Notes: a model not told the origin generated them from the letters alone. 57,987 bases of DNA from an uncultured beta proteobacterium (GCA_903935355.1 CAIZRK010000010.1:1-57987), one strand, 5' to 3'; shown: positions 25,550-34,493, counted from the first letter of the stretch. Numbers and translations: made by a program.

Positions 25550-26512
25550 ATGGGTTTTATTGATAAAAAAATACCGTCTAGAGACATCACTCCCCAGGTC
25601 ATTTTTGAGAATCGACGCCAATTGATCAAAGTCGCTGCGGCCGGGGGTTTTGGGATGGCCTTAGCTCCTTGGTTCTCACGTCATGCCTTAGCGGCCAATC
25701 CTCAAAAACTGCCTGCTATTCCCAATCCCGCTTTTATGGCCAAAGAAGAGCCTACCAGTTACAAACACATCACTAGTTACAATAATTTTTATGAATTCGG
25801 GACTGAAAAATCAGATCCTCTAGCCCATGCCGGTAGCTTGCAAACGCGACCTTGGACCGTGACGATTGAGGGGCTTGTAAAAAAACCCGTTACCTTAGAT
25901 ATTGATGCTTTACTAAAATTAGCCCCCATGGAAGAGCGCGTGTATCGCATGCGCTGTGTTGAAGGCTGGTCGATGGTAATCCCTTGGGATGGGTATTCTT
26001 TATCGAAGTTGCTCAATCAGGTGGAGCCTTTGGGATCGGCAAAGTATGTAGAATTTATTTCGCTAGCTGATAAAAAACAGATGCCAGGCTTGGGCGACAA
26101 TATTATTGACTGGCCATATCAAGAGGCATTACGTTTAGATGAAGCTATGAACCCATTAACGCTTCTGACTTTTGGTCTTTATGGTGAGGTGCTGCCAAAA
26201 CAAAATGGCGCGCCAGTACGCATTGTGGTCCCTTGGAAATATGGCTTTAAGAGCGCCAAATCAATTGTCAAAATTCGTTTGACACAAGAAATGCCTAAAA
26301 CCAGTTGGGGAAGAATTGCTCCTCGTGAATATGGCTTTTATTCCAACGTCAATCCTCTAGTAGATCATCCACGTTGGAGTCAGGCAACCGAGCGCCGAAT
26401 TGGCGATCCTAAAGGAATATTTGCACCCAAGATCAAAACAGAAATGTTTAATGGTTATGGTGATCAGGTAGCTAGTATGTATGCGGGTATGGATCTGAAG
26501 AAACTCTATTAA
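25550..26512 (+). CDS. msrP: Periplasmic methionine-sulfoxide reductase, molybdenum subunit MsrP (YedY)
   Basis: A 320-residue molybdopterin enzyme that reduces methionine sulfoxide in periplasmic proteins, repairing oxidative damage. A Tat signal with twin arginines R22-R23 ([20 protein letters not shown]) targets it folded to the periplasm. The molybdenum-ligating cysteine is C136 in [16 protein letters not shown], and the later '[15 protein letters not shown]' also matches the family. The gene for its membrane partner MsrQ follows directly. Length is normal. Confidence 0.95.
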   Translation: MGFIDKKIPSRDITPQVIFENRRQLIKVAAAGGFGMALAPWFSRHALAANPQKLPAIPNPAFMAKEEPTSYKHITSYNNFYEFGTEKSDPLAHAGSLQTRPWTVTIEGLVKKPVTLDIDALLKLAPMEERVYRMRCVEGWSMVIPWDGYSLSKLLNQVEPLGSAKYVEFISLADKKQMPGLGDNIIDWPYQEALRLDEAMNPLTLLTFGLYGEVLPKQNGAPVRIVVPWKYGFKSAKSIVKIRLTQEMPKTSWGRIAPREYGFYSNVNPLVDHPRWSQATERRIGDPKGIFAPKIKTEMFNGYGDQVASMYAGMDLKKLY

Positions 26513-26548
26513 TGGGGTCTAGCTTAAGAAGTATTGACTAGCACTCAT

Positions 26549-27133
26549 ATGAAAGTACTCATTTTTTTATTGGCGCTGCTGCCTTTAGATCGGTTGATCT
26601 GGTTGGCAATGACTGAGCAATTAGGGGCTAATCCTATTGAATTTATTACCCGCTCAACAGGTACCTGGGCTTTGGTTTTTCTTTGTATAACGCTAGCCAT
26701 GACACCACTGCGAATCGTGACGGGTTCAAGCAGACCGATTCATTATCGGCGCATGCTCGGCCTGTTTAGTTTTTTCTATGCCAGCCTGCATTTTTCTATT
26801 TGGCTTTGGTTAGATCAGAACTTTGATTTAATGGCGATGGCTAAGGATGTGATTAAAAGACCCTTTATCACCATGGGATTTACTAGTTTTGTGCTTTTAA
26901 TTCCGCTAGCACTGAGCTCTAATCATTGGGCTCAAAAGAAATTGGGGCGACGTTGGGCTCAATTACACCGTTTAGTCTATGTTGTCGCTGTTACGGTGAT
27001 ATTGCATTATTGGTGGCATAAATCAGGCAAGAACGATTTTGATACGGTCTTGATCTATGCAGTCGTTTTGGCACTTTTGCTCACTTGCAGGATTACTCCT
27101 GTGCGTAATATGCTCGCCTCCATACGACATTAA
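26549..27133 (+). CDS. msrQ: Haem b membrane subunit MsrQ (YedZ)
   Basis: A 194-residue integral membrane protein with about six helices that carries haem b and passes quinol electrons to MsrP. Family features are 'STGTWALVFLCITLAMTPLR', 'RRMLGLFSFFYASLHFSIWLW' with a haem-ligating His, and 'RRWAQLHRLVYVVAVTVILHYWW' with further His. The ATG at 26549 is chosen; a TTG five codons upstream is possible but offers nothing in its favour. It lies 36 bases after msrP in the same operon. Confidence 0.93.
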   Translation: MKVLIFLLALLPLDRLIWLAMTEQLGANPIEFITRSTGTWALVFLCITLAMTPLRIVTGSSRPIHYRRMLGLFSFFYASLHFSIWLWLDQNFDLMAMAKDVIKRPFITMGFTSFVLLIPLALSSNHWAQKKLGRRWAQLHRLVYVVAVTVILHYWWHKSGKNDFDTVLIYAVVLALLLTCRITPVRNMLASIRH

Positions 27134-27163
27134 AACGACTTTAAAACGAGATACACTAAGCAG

Positions 27164-27730
27164 ATGGCAGCCTATTTATTTAAACCGCTTTCCCTTGTAA
27201 TACTCATTGCAATCTTAGGTAGCTCAAACCTAGGTGCACAGACTAACGATACTGCCCCGGTAAAAACCATTTCTACATTAGATGTCCCACGCTACCTAGG
27301 CACTTGGTATGAAATTGCCAAGTTTCCTAACTGGTTTCAGAAGAAATGCATTGGCAATACCAAGGCTGTCTATTCCCTTAAAGCTGACGGTAATTTACAG
27401 GTGCTTAACAGTTGCAAAATAGCTAGTGGCGAAGTATCGATAGCTCAGGGTGCTGCTCGCCAAATAGGTCCAACGGATTCGCCTAAGTTAGAGGTACGTT
27501 TTGCCCCGGAATGGCTTTCTTTTTTACCCATGGTGTGGGGTGATTATTGGGTAATTGATTTGGATTCTCAATATCAAGTTGCCGCAGTTAGCGACCCTAG
27601 AAGAGAGTATTTATGGGTACTGTCTAGAACACCACAACTTGATCCAAAAGTCTATGATGATTTGTTGCAACGCTTGCAAAAGCAGCAGTTTGATACTGCG
27701 AAGCTAGAGACTACTTCCCAAAAAAATTAA
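27164..27730 (+). CDS. Lipocalin family protein (Blc-like), exported
   Basis: A 188-residue protein with an N-terminal signal sequence (about 1-25) and the lipocalin signature YLGTWYEIAKFPNWFQ at 44-59, followed by the NAVYSL-type strand KAVYSLKADGNLQVLNSC and the final 'YLWVLSRTPQLD'. Lipocalins form a barrel that binds lipids or other hydrophobic ligands. E. coli Blc is an outer-membrane lipoprotein, but here there is no lipobox cysteine, so the protein should be soluble in the periplasm. It follows msrQ by 30 bases and may be co-expressed with the oxidative-repair pair. Confidence 0.87.
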   Translation: MAAYLFKPLSLVILIAILGSSNLGAQTNDTAPVKTISTLDVPRYLGTWYEIAKFPNWFQKKCIGNTKAVYSLKADGNLQVLNSCKIASGEVSIAQGAARQIGPTDSPKLEVRFAPEWLSFLPMVWGDYWVIDLDSQYQVAAVSDPRREYLWVLSRTPQLDPKVYDDLLQRLQKQQFDTAKLETTSQKN

Positions 27731-27755
27731 GATAATCATGGGTTCTCCCCAATGG

Positions 27756-29330
27756 CTAGCGCTCTGGTAGTGGCACCATGGTTGCTTGACCTGGGCTACA
27801 ACCTTGGTCACAACAGCGCCCCGGCTGCTTATTTTTTGTAATAGCCCGTTCCCCGCTGTTAGTGAGAACGTTGCGATCTAATAAACGCTCGACTAATTCC
27901 ACTTTATTACCAATTGGGTATTGCCGAAAAATTTCTTGTTTAATGGCCGCTGGTGAGCCACCACCATGCAAGCTAATCACGGAATACCAGCCACCTTGAT
28001 AGGAGGCGGTTAAATCTTCAATAAACCGAGCTACTTCTATCCGTTTATCGTATGGCACTGCTGGGTTGGCCCTTAAGACTTCTGCCAAAGTAGCAGCAGT
28101 TGCAGGGTTGTGATCTTCATCTGGTCCTGGCAAGGCCACAATCAAACCACCTGATACCTCATGCGCAAGACGATGCATGTCATAAATTTGCGTTGCCAAT
28201 AAAAGCTTTCCTATATTTGCAAATACGGGTTCTGGCATAAATGATTTACTGTAGGGGTCTGCTGTGCCATAAACGCTTGCAGCTACTCCGCATGCATAAA
28301 ATCCTTCGACAATTTTAATGAGATCGACCATTGAGTCTCGTAGAGGAGATTGGGTTGCTAGATCAAGGCCATTGGCCTCACACATCAAAGCACCAGCCCC
28401 AATTAAGAGATCCCCAAAACCTGCCCGTGCCGCAATGCAACTATGGCGATGATGGGTTGCATAGCTATAAGTCAAAACGCTAGAGTGCTCCCATTCGCCG
28501 GCATAAAACACGCGCTCCCATGGAACAAACACTTGATCAAAAATGACTACCCCCGTTGACTGACCATATTTGCTAGAGAATAGCGCTTTACCGTGCTCCA
28601 CTTTTTCTCCTGGGCGACCTGCCGGACGAGCCACGATCGTCACTCCTTTGGCGTCAACTGGTACAGCGCAACAAATGGCAAAAGCAGCATCAGCTTGACT
28701 CATATTACGGCTGGGCATGACTAAAAACTCATGCATATAAGGTGCGCCCGTCACAATGGCTTTTGTGCCGGAGATAGTTACCCCACGAGCGTCCTTAGAA
28801 ACAATGTGCACATAAGTATTTGGATTTTCTTGTTCATGGGGCTTACGTGATCGGTCGCCTTTCGCATCAGTCATAGCAATGCCTAAAGCCAAGTCATTTG
28901 ATTGCACGTGGGCAAGATATTGCGCAAATTTAGCCCGATGCTCATTACTACCCTTTGCATCATCAATTCTGGCGCTTACCTGACCAATGGCATTTAATGC
29001 ATCATGTGCCAAATACCGCTGTGCACATCCTGTTTCTTGGCATAACACTCGTACCGCTTCTAATTTATTTAATAGATCGCTAGAGGACTGATTAATATGC
29101 AACATGCGCGGTACAGTGCGACCATCAGAAGTGGCCAGCATGAGGGGGGCTAAGACTGAATCATGAACCATGTCATAAGTCACTCCTAAAGCCTGTACTC
29201 CAGGCCTTAATGAAGCTTCGTCAGCCACCGACTCTACTAAGTGCCCGTCAACATAAACCACTGGCTTTAAAGCTCGCAATGACTCTTGATAGTCTTTGCT
29301 TGTCATGAATTGAGTGGTATTTAAGCTCAT
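27756..29330 (-). CDS. 4-hydroxyphenylacetate 3-monooxygenase oxygenase family (HpaB-like)
   Basis: A 524-residue flavin-dependent oxygenase. The family uses FADH2 supplied by a separate reductase to hydroxylate phenols; members include HpaB, PvcC and chlorophenol hydroxylases. Recognisable parts are 'TGTKAIVTGAPYMHEFLVMP'-like central sheet (ISGTKAIVTGAPYMHEFLV), 'NIGKLLLATQIYDMHRLAHE' and the 'THHRHSCIAARAGFGDLLIG' helix that lines the active site. No HpaC reductase is nearby, so the electron donor must come from elsewhere. It is divergent from a TetR gene across a perfect palindrome and is probably repressed by that protein. The substrate is undetermined. AAGGA precedes the ATG. Confidence 0.85.
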   Translation of the reverse strand: MSLNTTQFMTSKDYQESLRALKPVVYVDGHLVESVADEASLRPGVQALGVTYDMVHDSVLAPLMLATSDGRTVPRMLHINQSSSDLLNKLEAVRVLCQETGCAQRYLAHDALNAIGQVSARIDDAKGSNEHRAKFAQYLAHVQSNDLALGIAMTDAKGDRSRKPHEQENPNTYVHIVSKDARGVTISGTKAIVTGAPYMHEFLVMPSRNMSQADAAFAICCAVPVDAKGVTIVARPAGRPGEKVEHGKALFSSKYGQSTGVVIFDQVFVPWERVFYAGEWEHSSVLTYSYATHHRHSCIAARAGFGDLLIGAGALMCEANGLDLATQSPLRDSMVDLIKIVEGFYACGVAASVYGTADPYSKSFMPEPVFANIGKLLLATQIYDMHRLAHEVSGGLIVALPGPDEDHNPATAATLAEVLRANPAVPYDKRIEVARFIEDLTASYQGGWYSVISLHGGGSPAAIKQEIFRQYPIGNKVELVERLLDRNVLTNSGERAITKNKQPGRCCDQGCSPGQATMVPLPER

Positions 29331-29400
29331 CTGCTGTCCTTAGGGTAATGCTCATCTAGGTAATTAATGAATCTCCACTCGTATTATAAACAGTGTTCAA

Positions 29401-29424
29401 TTTATTATACATATGTATAATAAA
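29401..29424. promoter_or_regulatory. Perfect 24-bp palindrome, probable TetR operator
   Basis: TTTATTATACAT followed by its exact reverse complement ATGTATAATAAA. The dyad sits between the HpaB-like and TetR genes and overlaps the first possible ATG (29413) of the TetR gene, so a bound regulator would block its own transcription start or early translation. It fits a TetR-family operator in size and position. Confidence 0.75.
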
Positions 29425-29427
29425 CCC

Positions 29428-30102
29428 ATGATTCAAGCTCTTAAAACCCCTCGTGATCTGCGCCAACAAGCTTTGGCAGGTGCTCGGCGAGAGCATATTC
29501 TGAACGCGGCTAGATCGGTATTTATTGAACTTGGACTAGAAGCTGTCAGCATGCGTGAGATTGCAAAACGGGCTGGGTATACGGCTGGCGCTATTTATAG
29601 CTATTTTTCGAGTAAAGAGGAAATATATGGCGCTTTGCTAATGGAATCGCTTGAACGCTTAAACCTTTGCGTTAGTAAGGCTGCCCACGATATAGGAGGC
29701 AAGACAGATAGTGCGTTGGAGGAACTTCGCACAAGTGCTTTAGCCTTTTATCAATTTTATAGGGATAATCCTCGCGATTTGGATCTTGGGTTTTATCTAT
29801 TCCAGGGGCTTCAAGCTCGAGGTCTGACGAGTGAGTGGGACCAAAAGCTTAATGCGCGCCTCAGGGCGGCAATGCAACCCCAAGAAAGAGCACTATCCAA
29901 GCTTGGTTTTACTCAAGAAGAGGTAGATACCGAGGTAACGGCCATCTTTGCTCATATTGTTGGGATACTATTGCTTAATCATACGGGCCGTATTCGGATG
30001 TTTGGTAAGGGCTCAGATGAATTAATGGCCCATTACTTATTGAACCTGGCTGAGCGCTTACGATTACCCAAGATTACCCAAGAAAAAATAAAGCTCCCAT
30101 AG
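29428..30102 (+). CDS. TetR/AcrR-family regulator
   Basis: A roughly 224-residue repressor. Its N-terminal helix-turn-helix is REIAKRAGYTAGAIYSYFSS, followed by KEEIYGALL; the C-terminal ligand domain has a DUF-type helical bundle. Two in-frame ATG codons exist: 29413, inside a perfect 24-base palindrome, and 29428. I chose the second, because starting at the first would place the operator in the coding region. It likely represses itself and the divergent HpaB-like oxygenase, with a phenolic ligand as inducer by inference. The cysteine hydrolase gene follows 9 bases downstream. Confidence 0.85.
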   Translation: MIQALKTPRDLRQQALAGARREHILNAARSVFIELGLEAVSMREIAKRAGYTAGAIYSYFSSKEEIYGALLMESLERLNLCVSKAAHDIGGKTDSALEELRTSALAFYQFYRDNPRDLDLGFYLFQGLQARGLTSEWDQKLNARLRAAMQPQERALSKLGFTQEEVDTEVTAIFAHIVGILLLNHTGRIRMFGKGSDELMAHYLLNLAERLRLPKITQEKIKLP

Positions 30103-30111
30103 TCAACAGAT

Positions 30112-30657
30112 ATGTTTAATCAAGCCACTAGCGCACTCATCTTAGTTGATTATCAAACCCGCTTGTTGCCCAGCATTTATGAGGGTGAGAAGATTATTGC
30201 TCAGAGTATTTTGCTAGCCAGAATGTCGCAGATATTGGGTGTACCGATTTTGGGAACCGAACAAAATCCTACTGGCCTTGGGCCAAATGATGAGCGTATT
30301 AAAAAATATTGTTCTGTCACCTTGGAGAAGCGTTCCTTTAATGCCGCTGCTGATGGTTTGGCTAATCAAATTGCGGCTATCAATCCACTGATTAAGCAGT
30401 TGGTATTGGCTGGCTGCGAAACACACGTCTGTTTAATGCAAACCGCTTTGGGCTTACAGGCATTAGGATACGAAGTAGCAGTAGTGCCGCAAGCTTGCGG
30501 TAGTAGAAGCTTGCAAGATAAGTTAATAGCTATTGAACGCTTGGGCCAGAATAAGATCATGCTGTTAAGCACTGAGATGCTCGCTTTTGAGTGGCTAAAA
30601 AGCTCTGATCATCCCCAGTTTAAAAATATTTTGGCGCTCATTAAGAATCAAATCTGA
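30112..30657 (+). CDS. Isochorismatase-like cysteine hydrolase
   Basis: A 181-residue hydrolase of the isochorismatase superfamily. The catalytic triad is visible: D13 (LVDYQTRLLP), K73 (LEKRSF) and C107 (AGCETHVCLMQTA). Members hydrolyse amides such as nicotinamide, N-carbamoyl compounds or the like, or are YcaC-type proteins of unknown substrate; the length and the CETHVC motif fit the latter group. It is in an operon with the TetR gene and may process a product of the neighbouring oxygenase, but this is only positional. Confidence 0.85.
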   Translation: MFNQATSALILVDYQTRLLPSIYEGEKIIAQSILLARMSQILGVPILGTEQNPTGLGPNDERIKKYCSVTLEKRSFNAAADGLANQIAAINPLIKQLVLAGCETHVCLMQTALGLQALGYEVAVVPQACGSRSLQDKLIAIERLGQNKIMLLSTEMLAFEWLKSSDHPQFKNILALIKNQI

Positions 30658-30671
30658 TTCATCAGATGGTT

Positions 30672-31490
30672 TTAAAAGTTAAACGAGAGCTTGCCATAGA
30701 ATGACCAATCATATTGTTGGTAGGTTTGCACTACTTGTTTGCTAACACCTACTGCAAATAAAAAATGTTGATTAAGCCGATGGGTCACCATCGCATCAAT
30801 CGGGACAAACCATCCACCACCAGCGCTGTTGTAAACAATGCCATTCTCATCCCAAAAACGAAGCTGAGTTTGTGGTGCAAGATTTAATCCTATCGTAGGG
30901 TATAGCTCTAATCGTCTAGCTAAGGCTGGCTGGTTTAGGGCATTAGCCAAAGTGGTATTTTTTAAATAAAAACCATACATATAGCGCGCTAATGGAGAAA
31001 AGTCTGCAAGAGGCGACCTATTTGCTTGGGTTGGATGAAAGACCATACCCACTTGTGGGCCTGCCGCCCATTGCCCATTGTTGCCAAAGGGAAAAACAAT
31101 TCTTCCGCCCAAGGTGCCATTCCAGTGCTGGAGTATTCCAGGGTGATTGCCCCAAATGGTCAGCAGGGTATTGCCCGCAGTATAAGTGCCAGAACTTTGG
31201 TTGGGCAAGAGTGGGCCATAAGCTGAAACATACGAAGTATCTAGTCGCATGGTGCCGCGCCATTGATCGATCTGAAGAGGCTGGTAGTAGCGTAGCTTGA
31301 GGGTATCACTTTGGGACTGTGGCTCGTAGGTATTGTGATAGCCCCAAAACTCTAAAATATGTTGGTCTGAGAAGGGGTTTGGATTACTGTTGAGTTCGAG
31401 GTATTCACCTGAGTATTTACTCTGGTCTGCAATGGCAAAGGCAACTGTGAAAAGTAAGCCAAGGCAAAGAAGAGTGGGAAGCGCTTTCAT
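30672..31490 (-). CDS. Putative outer-membrane beta-barrel protein
   Basis: A 272-residue exported protein: signal sequence MKALPTLLCLGLLFTVAFAI, then alternating strands rich in Tyr/Trp/Phe (TLKLRYYQPLQI, GTLGGRIVFPFG, RLELYPTIGLNLAPQTQLRF, YDWSFYGKLSFNF). The chain ends in Phe, the usual C-terminal residue for outer-membrane barrel insertion. I do not recognise the exact family; it resembles the 'MetA/phenol-degradation' and related uncharacterised barrels. It is transcribed leftwards and converges with the hydrolase gene 14 bases away. Confidence 0.6.
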   Translation of the reverse strand: MKALPTLLCLGLLFTVAFAIADQSKYSGEYLELNSNPNPFSDQHILEFWGYHNTYEPQSQSDTLKLRYYQPLQIDQWRGTMRLDTSYVSAYGPLLPNQSSGTYTAGNTLLTIWGNHPGILQHWNGTLGGRIVFPFGNNGQWAAGPQVGMVFHPTQANRSPLADFSPLARYMYGFYLKNTTLANALNQPALARRLELYPTIGLNLAPQTQLRFWDENGIVYNSAGGGWFVPIDAMVTHRLNQHFLFAVGVSKQVVQTYQQYDWSFYGKLSFNF

Positions 31491-31546
31491 AGAAGGATTA
31501 ATATTAAATGACTCATCAATTTAGATGAAATAAGCAAAGAGGTCAT

Positions 31547-32323
31547 ATGGAGCATACCGTTTTAGTTACAGGGTCAACTGCCGGGTTTGGAGAGGCGACA
31601 ACACGCCGATTTTTGGCTCATGGGCATCAAGTAATCGCTTTAGGCAGAAGGGTTGAGCGCCTAGAGTCCTTAAAAGCATCCTTGCCTCCCGAGCAGCAGA
31701 AAAAATTACTCACTATGGCAGTCGATGTTTGTGATAGTCAACGGGTAGATGAACTAGCAACCTGCTTGCCAGCTCAATTTGCACAGGTCACCATCTTGGT
31801 TAACAACGCTGGTTTGGCTTTGGGTTTAGAGCCAGCACACAAGGCCCTTCTCTCAGATTGGGATAGGATGATCGATACCAACATCAAAGGACTAGTTCAT
31901 ATGACCCGCGCGTTCTTGCCTGGGATGGTAGATCGTCAATGTGGTCATGTGATCAACCTAGGCTCTGTTGCGGCTAACTATCCTTATCCTGGCGGCAACG
32001 TCTATGGCGGCACTAAAGCCTTTGTACAGCAATTTAGCTTGAACTTGCGGGCAGATTTAATTGGCACTCCAGTACGAGTCACCTGTCTAGAGCCAGGCAT
32101 GTGTGCTGGTACTGAATTTTCTAATGTACGCTTTAAAGGGGATGATGCCAAGGCGCAAACTGTTTATTCTGGTGTGAAGTCTCTTAGCGCTGATGACATT
32201 GCCGAGGCAATTTTTTGGGCTGCCACTTTACCAAGTCATATGAATGTGAATCTACTAGAACTAATGCCCGTTCAACAAGCATTTGGCGCATTTAGCGTGC
32301 ATCGTGGTGAATTTAAGGTTTGA
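31547..32323 (+). CDS. SDR oxidoreductase, YdfG-like
   Basis: A 258-residue short-chain dehydrogenase. The cofactor motif is TGSTAGFG at 8-15, the NNAG motif at 86-89, and the catalytic S140, Y153 and K157 (YGGTK). The following 'LIGTPVRVTCLEPGMCAGTEFSNVRFKGD' is characteristic of YdfG, an NADP-dependent 3-hydroxy-acid dehydrogenase that reduces malonic semialdehyde in the uracil-degradation pathway and oxidises serine-type 3-hydroxy acids. No pyrimidine genes are adjacent, so the precise substrate is open. Confidence 0.9.
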   Translation: MEHTVLVTGSTAGFGEATTRRFLAHGHQVIALGRRVERLESLKASLPPEQQKKLLTMAVDVCDSQRVDELATCLPAQFAQVTILVNNAGLALGLEPAHKALLSDWDRMIDTNIKGLVHMTRAFLPGMVDRQCGHVINLGSVAANYPYPGGNVYGGTKAFVQQFSLNLRADLIGTPVRVTCLEPGMCAGTEFSNVRFKGDDAKAQTVYSGVKSLSADDIAEAIFWAATLPSHMNVNLLELMPVQQAFGAFSVHRGEFKV

Positions 32324-32341
32324 TTAAAAAAATTCAAGGGA

Positions 32342-32878
32342 CTACTTCTTTTTCCACTGATAGAACTGAGGATAAACGCGCATTACCACTGGCCCGTCAA
32401 AATCCCAAGATTTGCAGGTACCTAAGTACAGCGGGGGTTGGTTTTCCTCTGCAGGAAAGAGTGCGCCTGGTATCGCCTGAAAAGCAGCCGTTGCCATATT
32501 AGCTAAGAGTTCGCGTAAATGGGTGCAGCCCTTAAGATCACCTAGATGGGTATCAATCATCTTGCGCCAACCTTTACCGAGTTGGGCTCCAATCAGGGCA
32601 TTCATTGGTGGGATCACTTCGGGGCATTCAGGATGAGGGTGTCTATCCATTGCTACCTCAATTGCCTTAATGGTGAGATCTCGATCAACGGTTAAGCGAA
32701 TCCACATGTCATGGAATGCCTCGCCTGGATCCCAGGTCTTACTGCCGGTTATAAAGGGATGCGATTTACTATCCTTTAAGTGGCCTTCAATATCCCAAAG
32801 ACCATCGTCCCTAGCATAGCCATTAAAGGAGATCGAGCGAGTATGGAGGTGAGAGCGAGGGGTAGGTGTGGTGAGCAT
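32342..32878 (-). CDS. DUF2889-family protein
   Basis: A 178-residue soluble protein with the DUF2889 pattern: LHTRSISFNGYARDDGLWDI, DPGEAFHDMWIRLTVDRDLT and an 'HLRELLANMATAAFQAIPG' tail after a conserved Cys. The function of the family is unknown; members are common in betaproteobacteria and often lie near aromatic or acyl-CoA metabolism. It converges with the YdfG-like gene and is transcribed on its own. Confidence 0.85.
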   Translation of the reverse strand: MLTTPTPRSHLHTRSISFNGYARDDGLWDIEGHLKDSKSHPFITGSKTWDPGEAFHDMWIRLTVDRDLTIKAIEVAMDRHPHPECPEVIPPMNALIGAQLGKGWRKMIDTHLGDLKGCTHLRELLANMATAAFQAIPGALFPAEENQPPLYLGTCKSWDFDGPVVMRVYPQFYQWKKK

Positions 32879-33008
32879 CGGTAAGGGGGTCTAGTAAGGG
32901 GATCTAGTAAGGTCTTAAATGGGTGCTGATAGATTAAGGTTTAATGATAGTGAATTGAGCGGCATCTTGTAAAAAGATCCATTCCTTATAGTATTCTTTG
33001 CAGCATAT

Positions 33009-33749
33009 ATGGCAAAACCCATTTCTTTAGAAAAAATTCTATTTAGTCAAGGCTTTGGCACTCGGCGCTACTGCAGTGATCTAGTATTTGCAGATTTAGT
33101 TAAGGTTAATGGGGTATTGGCCGAAGATCCCCAAGAGCGGATTCTGACTGAAAACTTGCTTCTTAATGTCCAGGGTGTAGATTGGGAGTTTCATGAAAAA
33201 GCCTATATTGCTTTTAATAAACCATTAAATTATGAGTGCTCTCATAAGACTACCCATCATCCTAGCGTCTATAGCCTGTTACCAAAACCATTTGTAGAGC
33301 GTGGTTTGCAATGTGTAGGGCGTTTGGATTATGACACTACGGGATTGATCTTGATTTCGGATGATGGTCAGTTCATTCATAAAATGACGACACCTAAAAA
33401 AAATATTGGCAAGGTTTATGAAATCACCACCCCTGATCCGCTGACTCAAAAGCAAATAGACCATCTTTTAAATGGCGTTCTTTTAGATGATGATCCAAAG
33501 CCTTGCTTTGCCAGCGCATGTAAGCAATTGGGAGAAAACCTTCTAGCGATGACGATTGTTGAAGGGCGCTACCACCAAGTCAAACGCATGATGGCCGCTG
33601 TAGGTAACCATGTTGCCAAGCTTCATCGTACGCAGATTGGTCAATATGTCATGCCATTAGATTTAGCCCAAGGGCAATGGCGCTGGCTTTATCCAAATGA
33701 TTTAGCGCTGCTCTCTAAAAGCGTAGACACCACAAAAAATTCAACATGA
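33009..33749 (+). CDS. rsuA: Ribosomal small-subunit pseudouridine synthase (RsuA family)
   Basis: A 246-residue enzyme that converts a uridine of rRNA, in RsuA U516 of 16S, to pseudouridine. An N-terminal S4 RNA-binding domain (about 5-60) precedes the catalytic domain, whose active-site motif is GRLDYDTTGLILISDDG with catalytic D107. The late 'VEGRYHQVKRMMAAVGNHV' also fits. RluB/E/F are related and cannot be fully excluded. Its stop overlaps the start of the pterin dehydratase gene by ATGA. Confidence 0.88.
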   Translation: MAKPISLEKILFSQGFGTRRYCSDLVFADLVKVNGVLAEDPQERILTENLLLNVQGVDWEFHEKAYIAFNKPLNYECSHKTTHHPSVYSLLPKPFVERGLQCVGRLDYDTTGLILISDDGQFIHKMTTPKKNIGKVYEITTPDPLTQKQIDHLLNGVLLDDDPKPCFASACKQLGENLLAMTIVEGRYHQVKRMMAAVGNHVAKLHRTQIGQYVMPLDLAQGQWRWLYPNDLALLSKSVDTTKNST

Positions 33750-34045
33750 GTCAAGCTCAAGCTTTATCTAAGGATTTTGATTTTGCAAAGGCAGTGCCAG
33801 ATTGGCATCTGAGTACTGATGGTCAGCAGATTAGTCGGCAATTTATATTTAAGGACTTTGGGCGCGCATTTGATTTCATGATACTGAGCGCCCAATATGC
33901 ACAAGAAATTAACCACCATCCAGACTGGTCTAACTCGGGCAATAGTGTCAAGGTGAGCTTAAGTACGCACTCAATGAAATCACTGTCTGAGTTAGATATT
34001 TTGATGGCACAAGCCATGGAGCGTTTTGCGCAACAGCTAAATTAA
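33746..34045 (+). CDS. phhB: Pterin-4a-carbinolamine dehydratase
   Basis: A 99-residue protein of the PCD/DCoH family, which recycles 4a-hydroxytetrahydrobiopterin by removing water. The active-site motif is INHHPDWSNSGNSVKVSLST (H57, H58, P59, W61), followed by the helix 'SELDILMAQAMERFA'. No phenylalanine hydroxylase gene is adjacent; the family also has a role with molybdopterin or other pterins. It is translationally coupled to rsuA. Confidence 0.9.
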   Translation: MSQAQALSKDFDFAKAVPDWHLSTDGQQISRQFIFKDFGRAFDFMILSAQYAQEINHHPDWSNSGNSVKVSLSTHSMKSLSELDILMAQAMERFAQQLN

Positions 34046-34066
34046 GCTACTCCATGGTGTTTTCCA

Positions 34067-34282
34067 TTAATGCTCTTCTGGGTCGCCCTCTTCAGAGGTA
34101 ATGCTCATGAGAATCGTGGCTAATAAGCCATAAACCACTTCAGTTGAAATCATGCCATCTTCATCTAGTTCATCAATCAGATCATTGAGGCAATCTTCTG
34201 TTGGCTCATTTAAGAGCGTCATGGCACATTCACAGCCATAGTCAAAATCTTCATCGTTTGAAGCTTGGGTTTCGTCAGTCAT
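34067..34282 (-). CDS. Small acidic hypothetical protein
   Basis: A 71-residue, very acidic protein (MTDETQASNDEDFDYGCECA...DELDEDGMI...SEEGDPEEH) with a short hydrophobic helix (VVYGLLATILMSI). The start at 34282 is preceded by AAAGGAAG; an upstream ATG at 34354 would add a 24-residue basic, hydrophobic stretch overlapping a pseudogene region. I know no family; its composition resembles small ribosome- or DNA-mimic proteins only in charge, which proves nothing. It may be cytoplasmic. Confidence 0.55.
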   Translation of the reverse strand: MTDETQASNDEDFDYGCECAMTLLNEPTEDCLNDLIDELDEDGMISTEVVYGLLATILMSITSEEGDPEEH

Positions 34283-34382
34283 ATTCTTCCTTTGTATTAA
34301 CAGCAGAATAGCAAATAAAGATGACCTAGCCCAGTTCTTTTTAAGTGGAGACACTCTTTTTCAGGCGTTTCATGCGCATTCA

Positions 34383-34493
34383 ATGACCTTCTTTGTGGTC
34401 GCGATGATTAGCGTGTTAATTGTCGGGATTTCAAAAAGTGGCTTTGGAGCGGGGCTTGGAGTCTTGTCGCTGGCTTTAACCAGCTTGGCGTAG
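34383..34493 (+). pseudogene. TauE/SafE exporter remnant, N-terminal fragment
   Basis: The frame from 34383 encodes MTFFVVAMISVLIVGISKSG followed by FGAGLGVLSLALTSLA and a TAG stop. VGISKSGFGAGLG is the first conserved repeat of TauE/SafE exporters, so this is the N-terminal helix of such a protein cut off after 36 codons (the frame can be read in phase further upstream to about 34310). No continuation of the family follows before the next gene. A complete family member, with a different sequence, lies at 11158-11982. The fragment appears to be a decayed paralogue. Confidence 0.65.
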
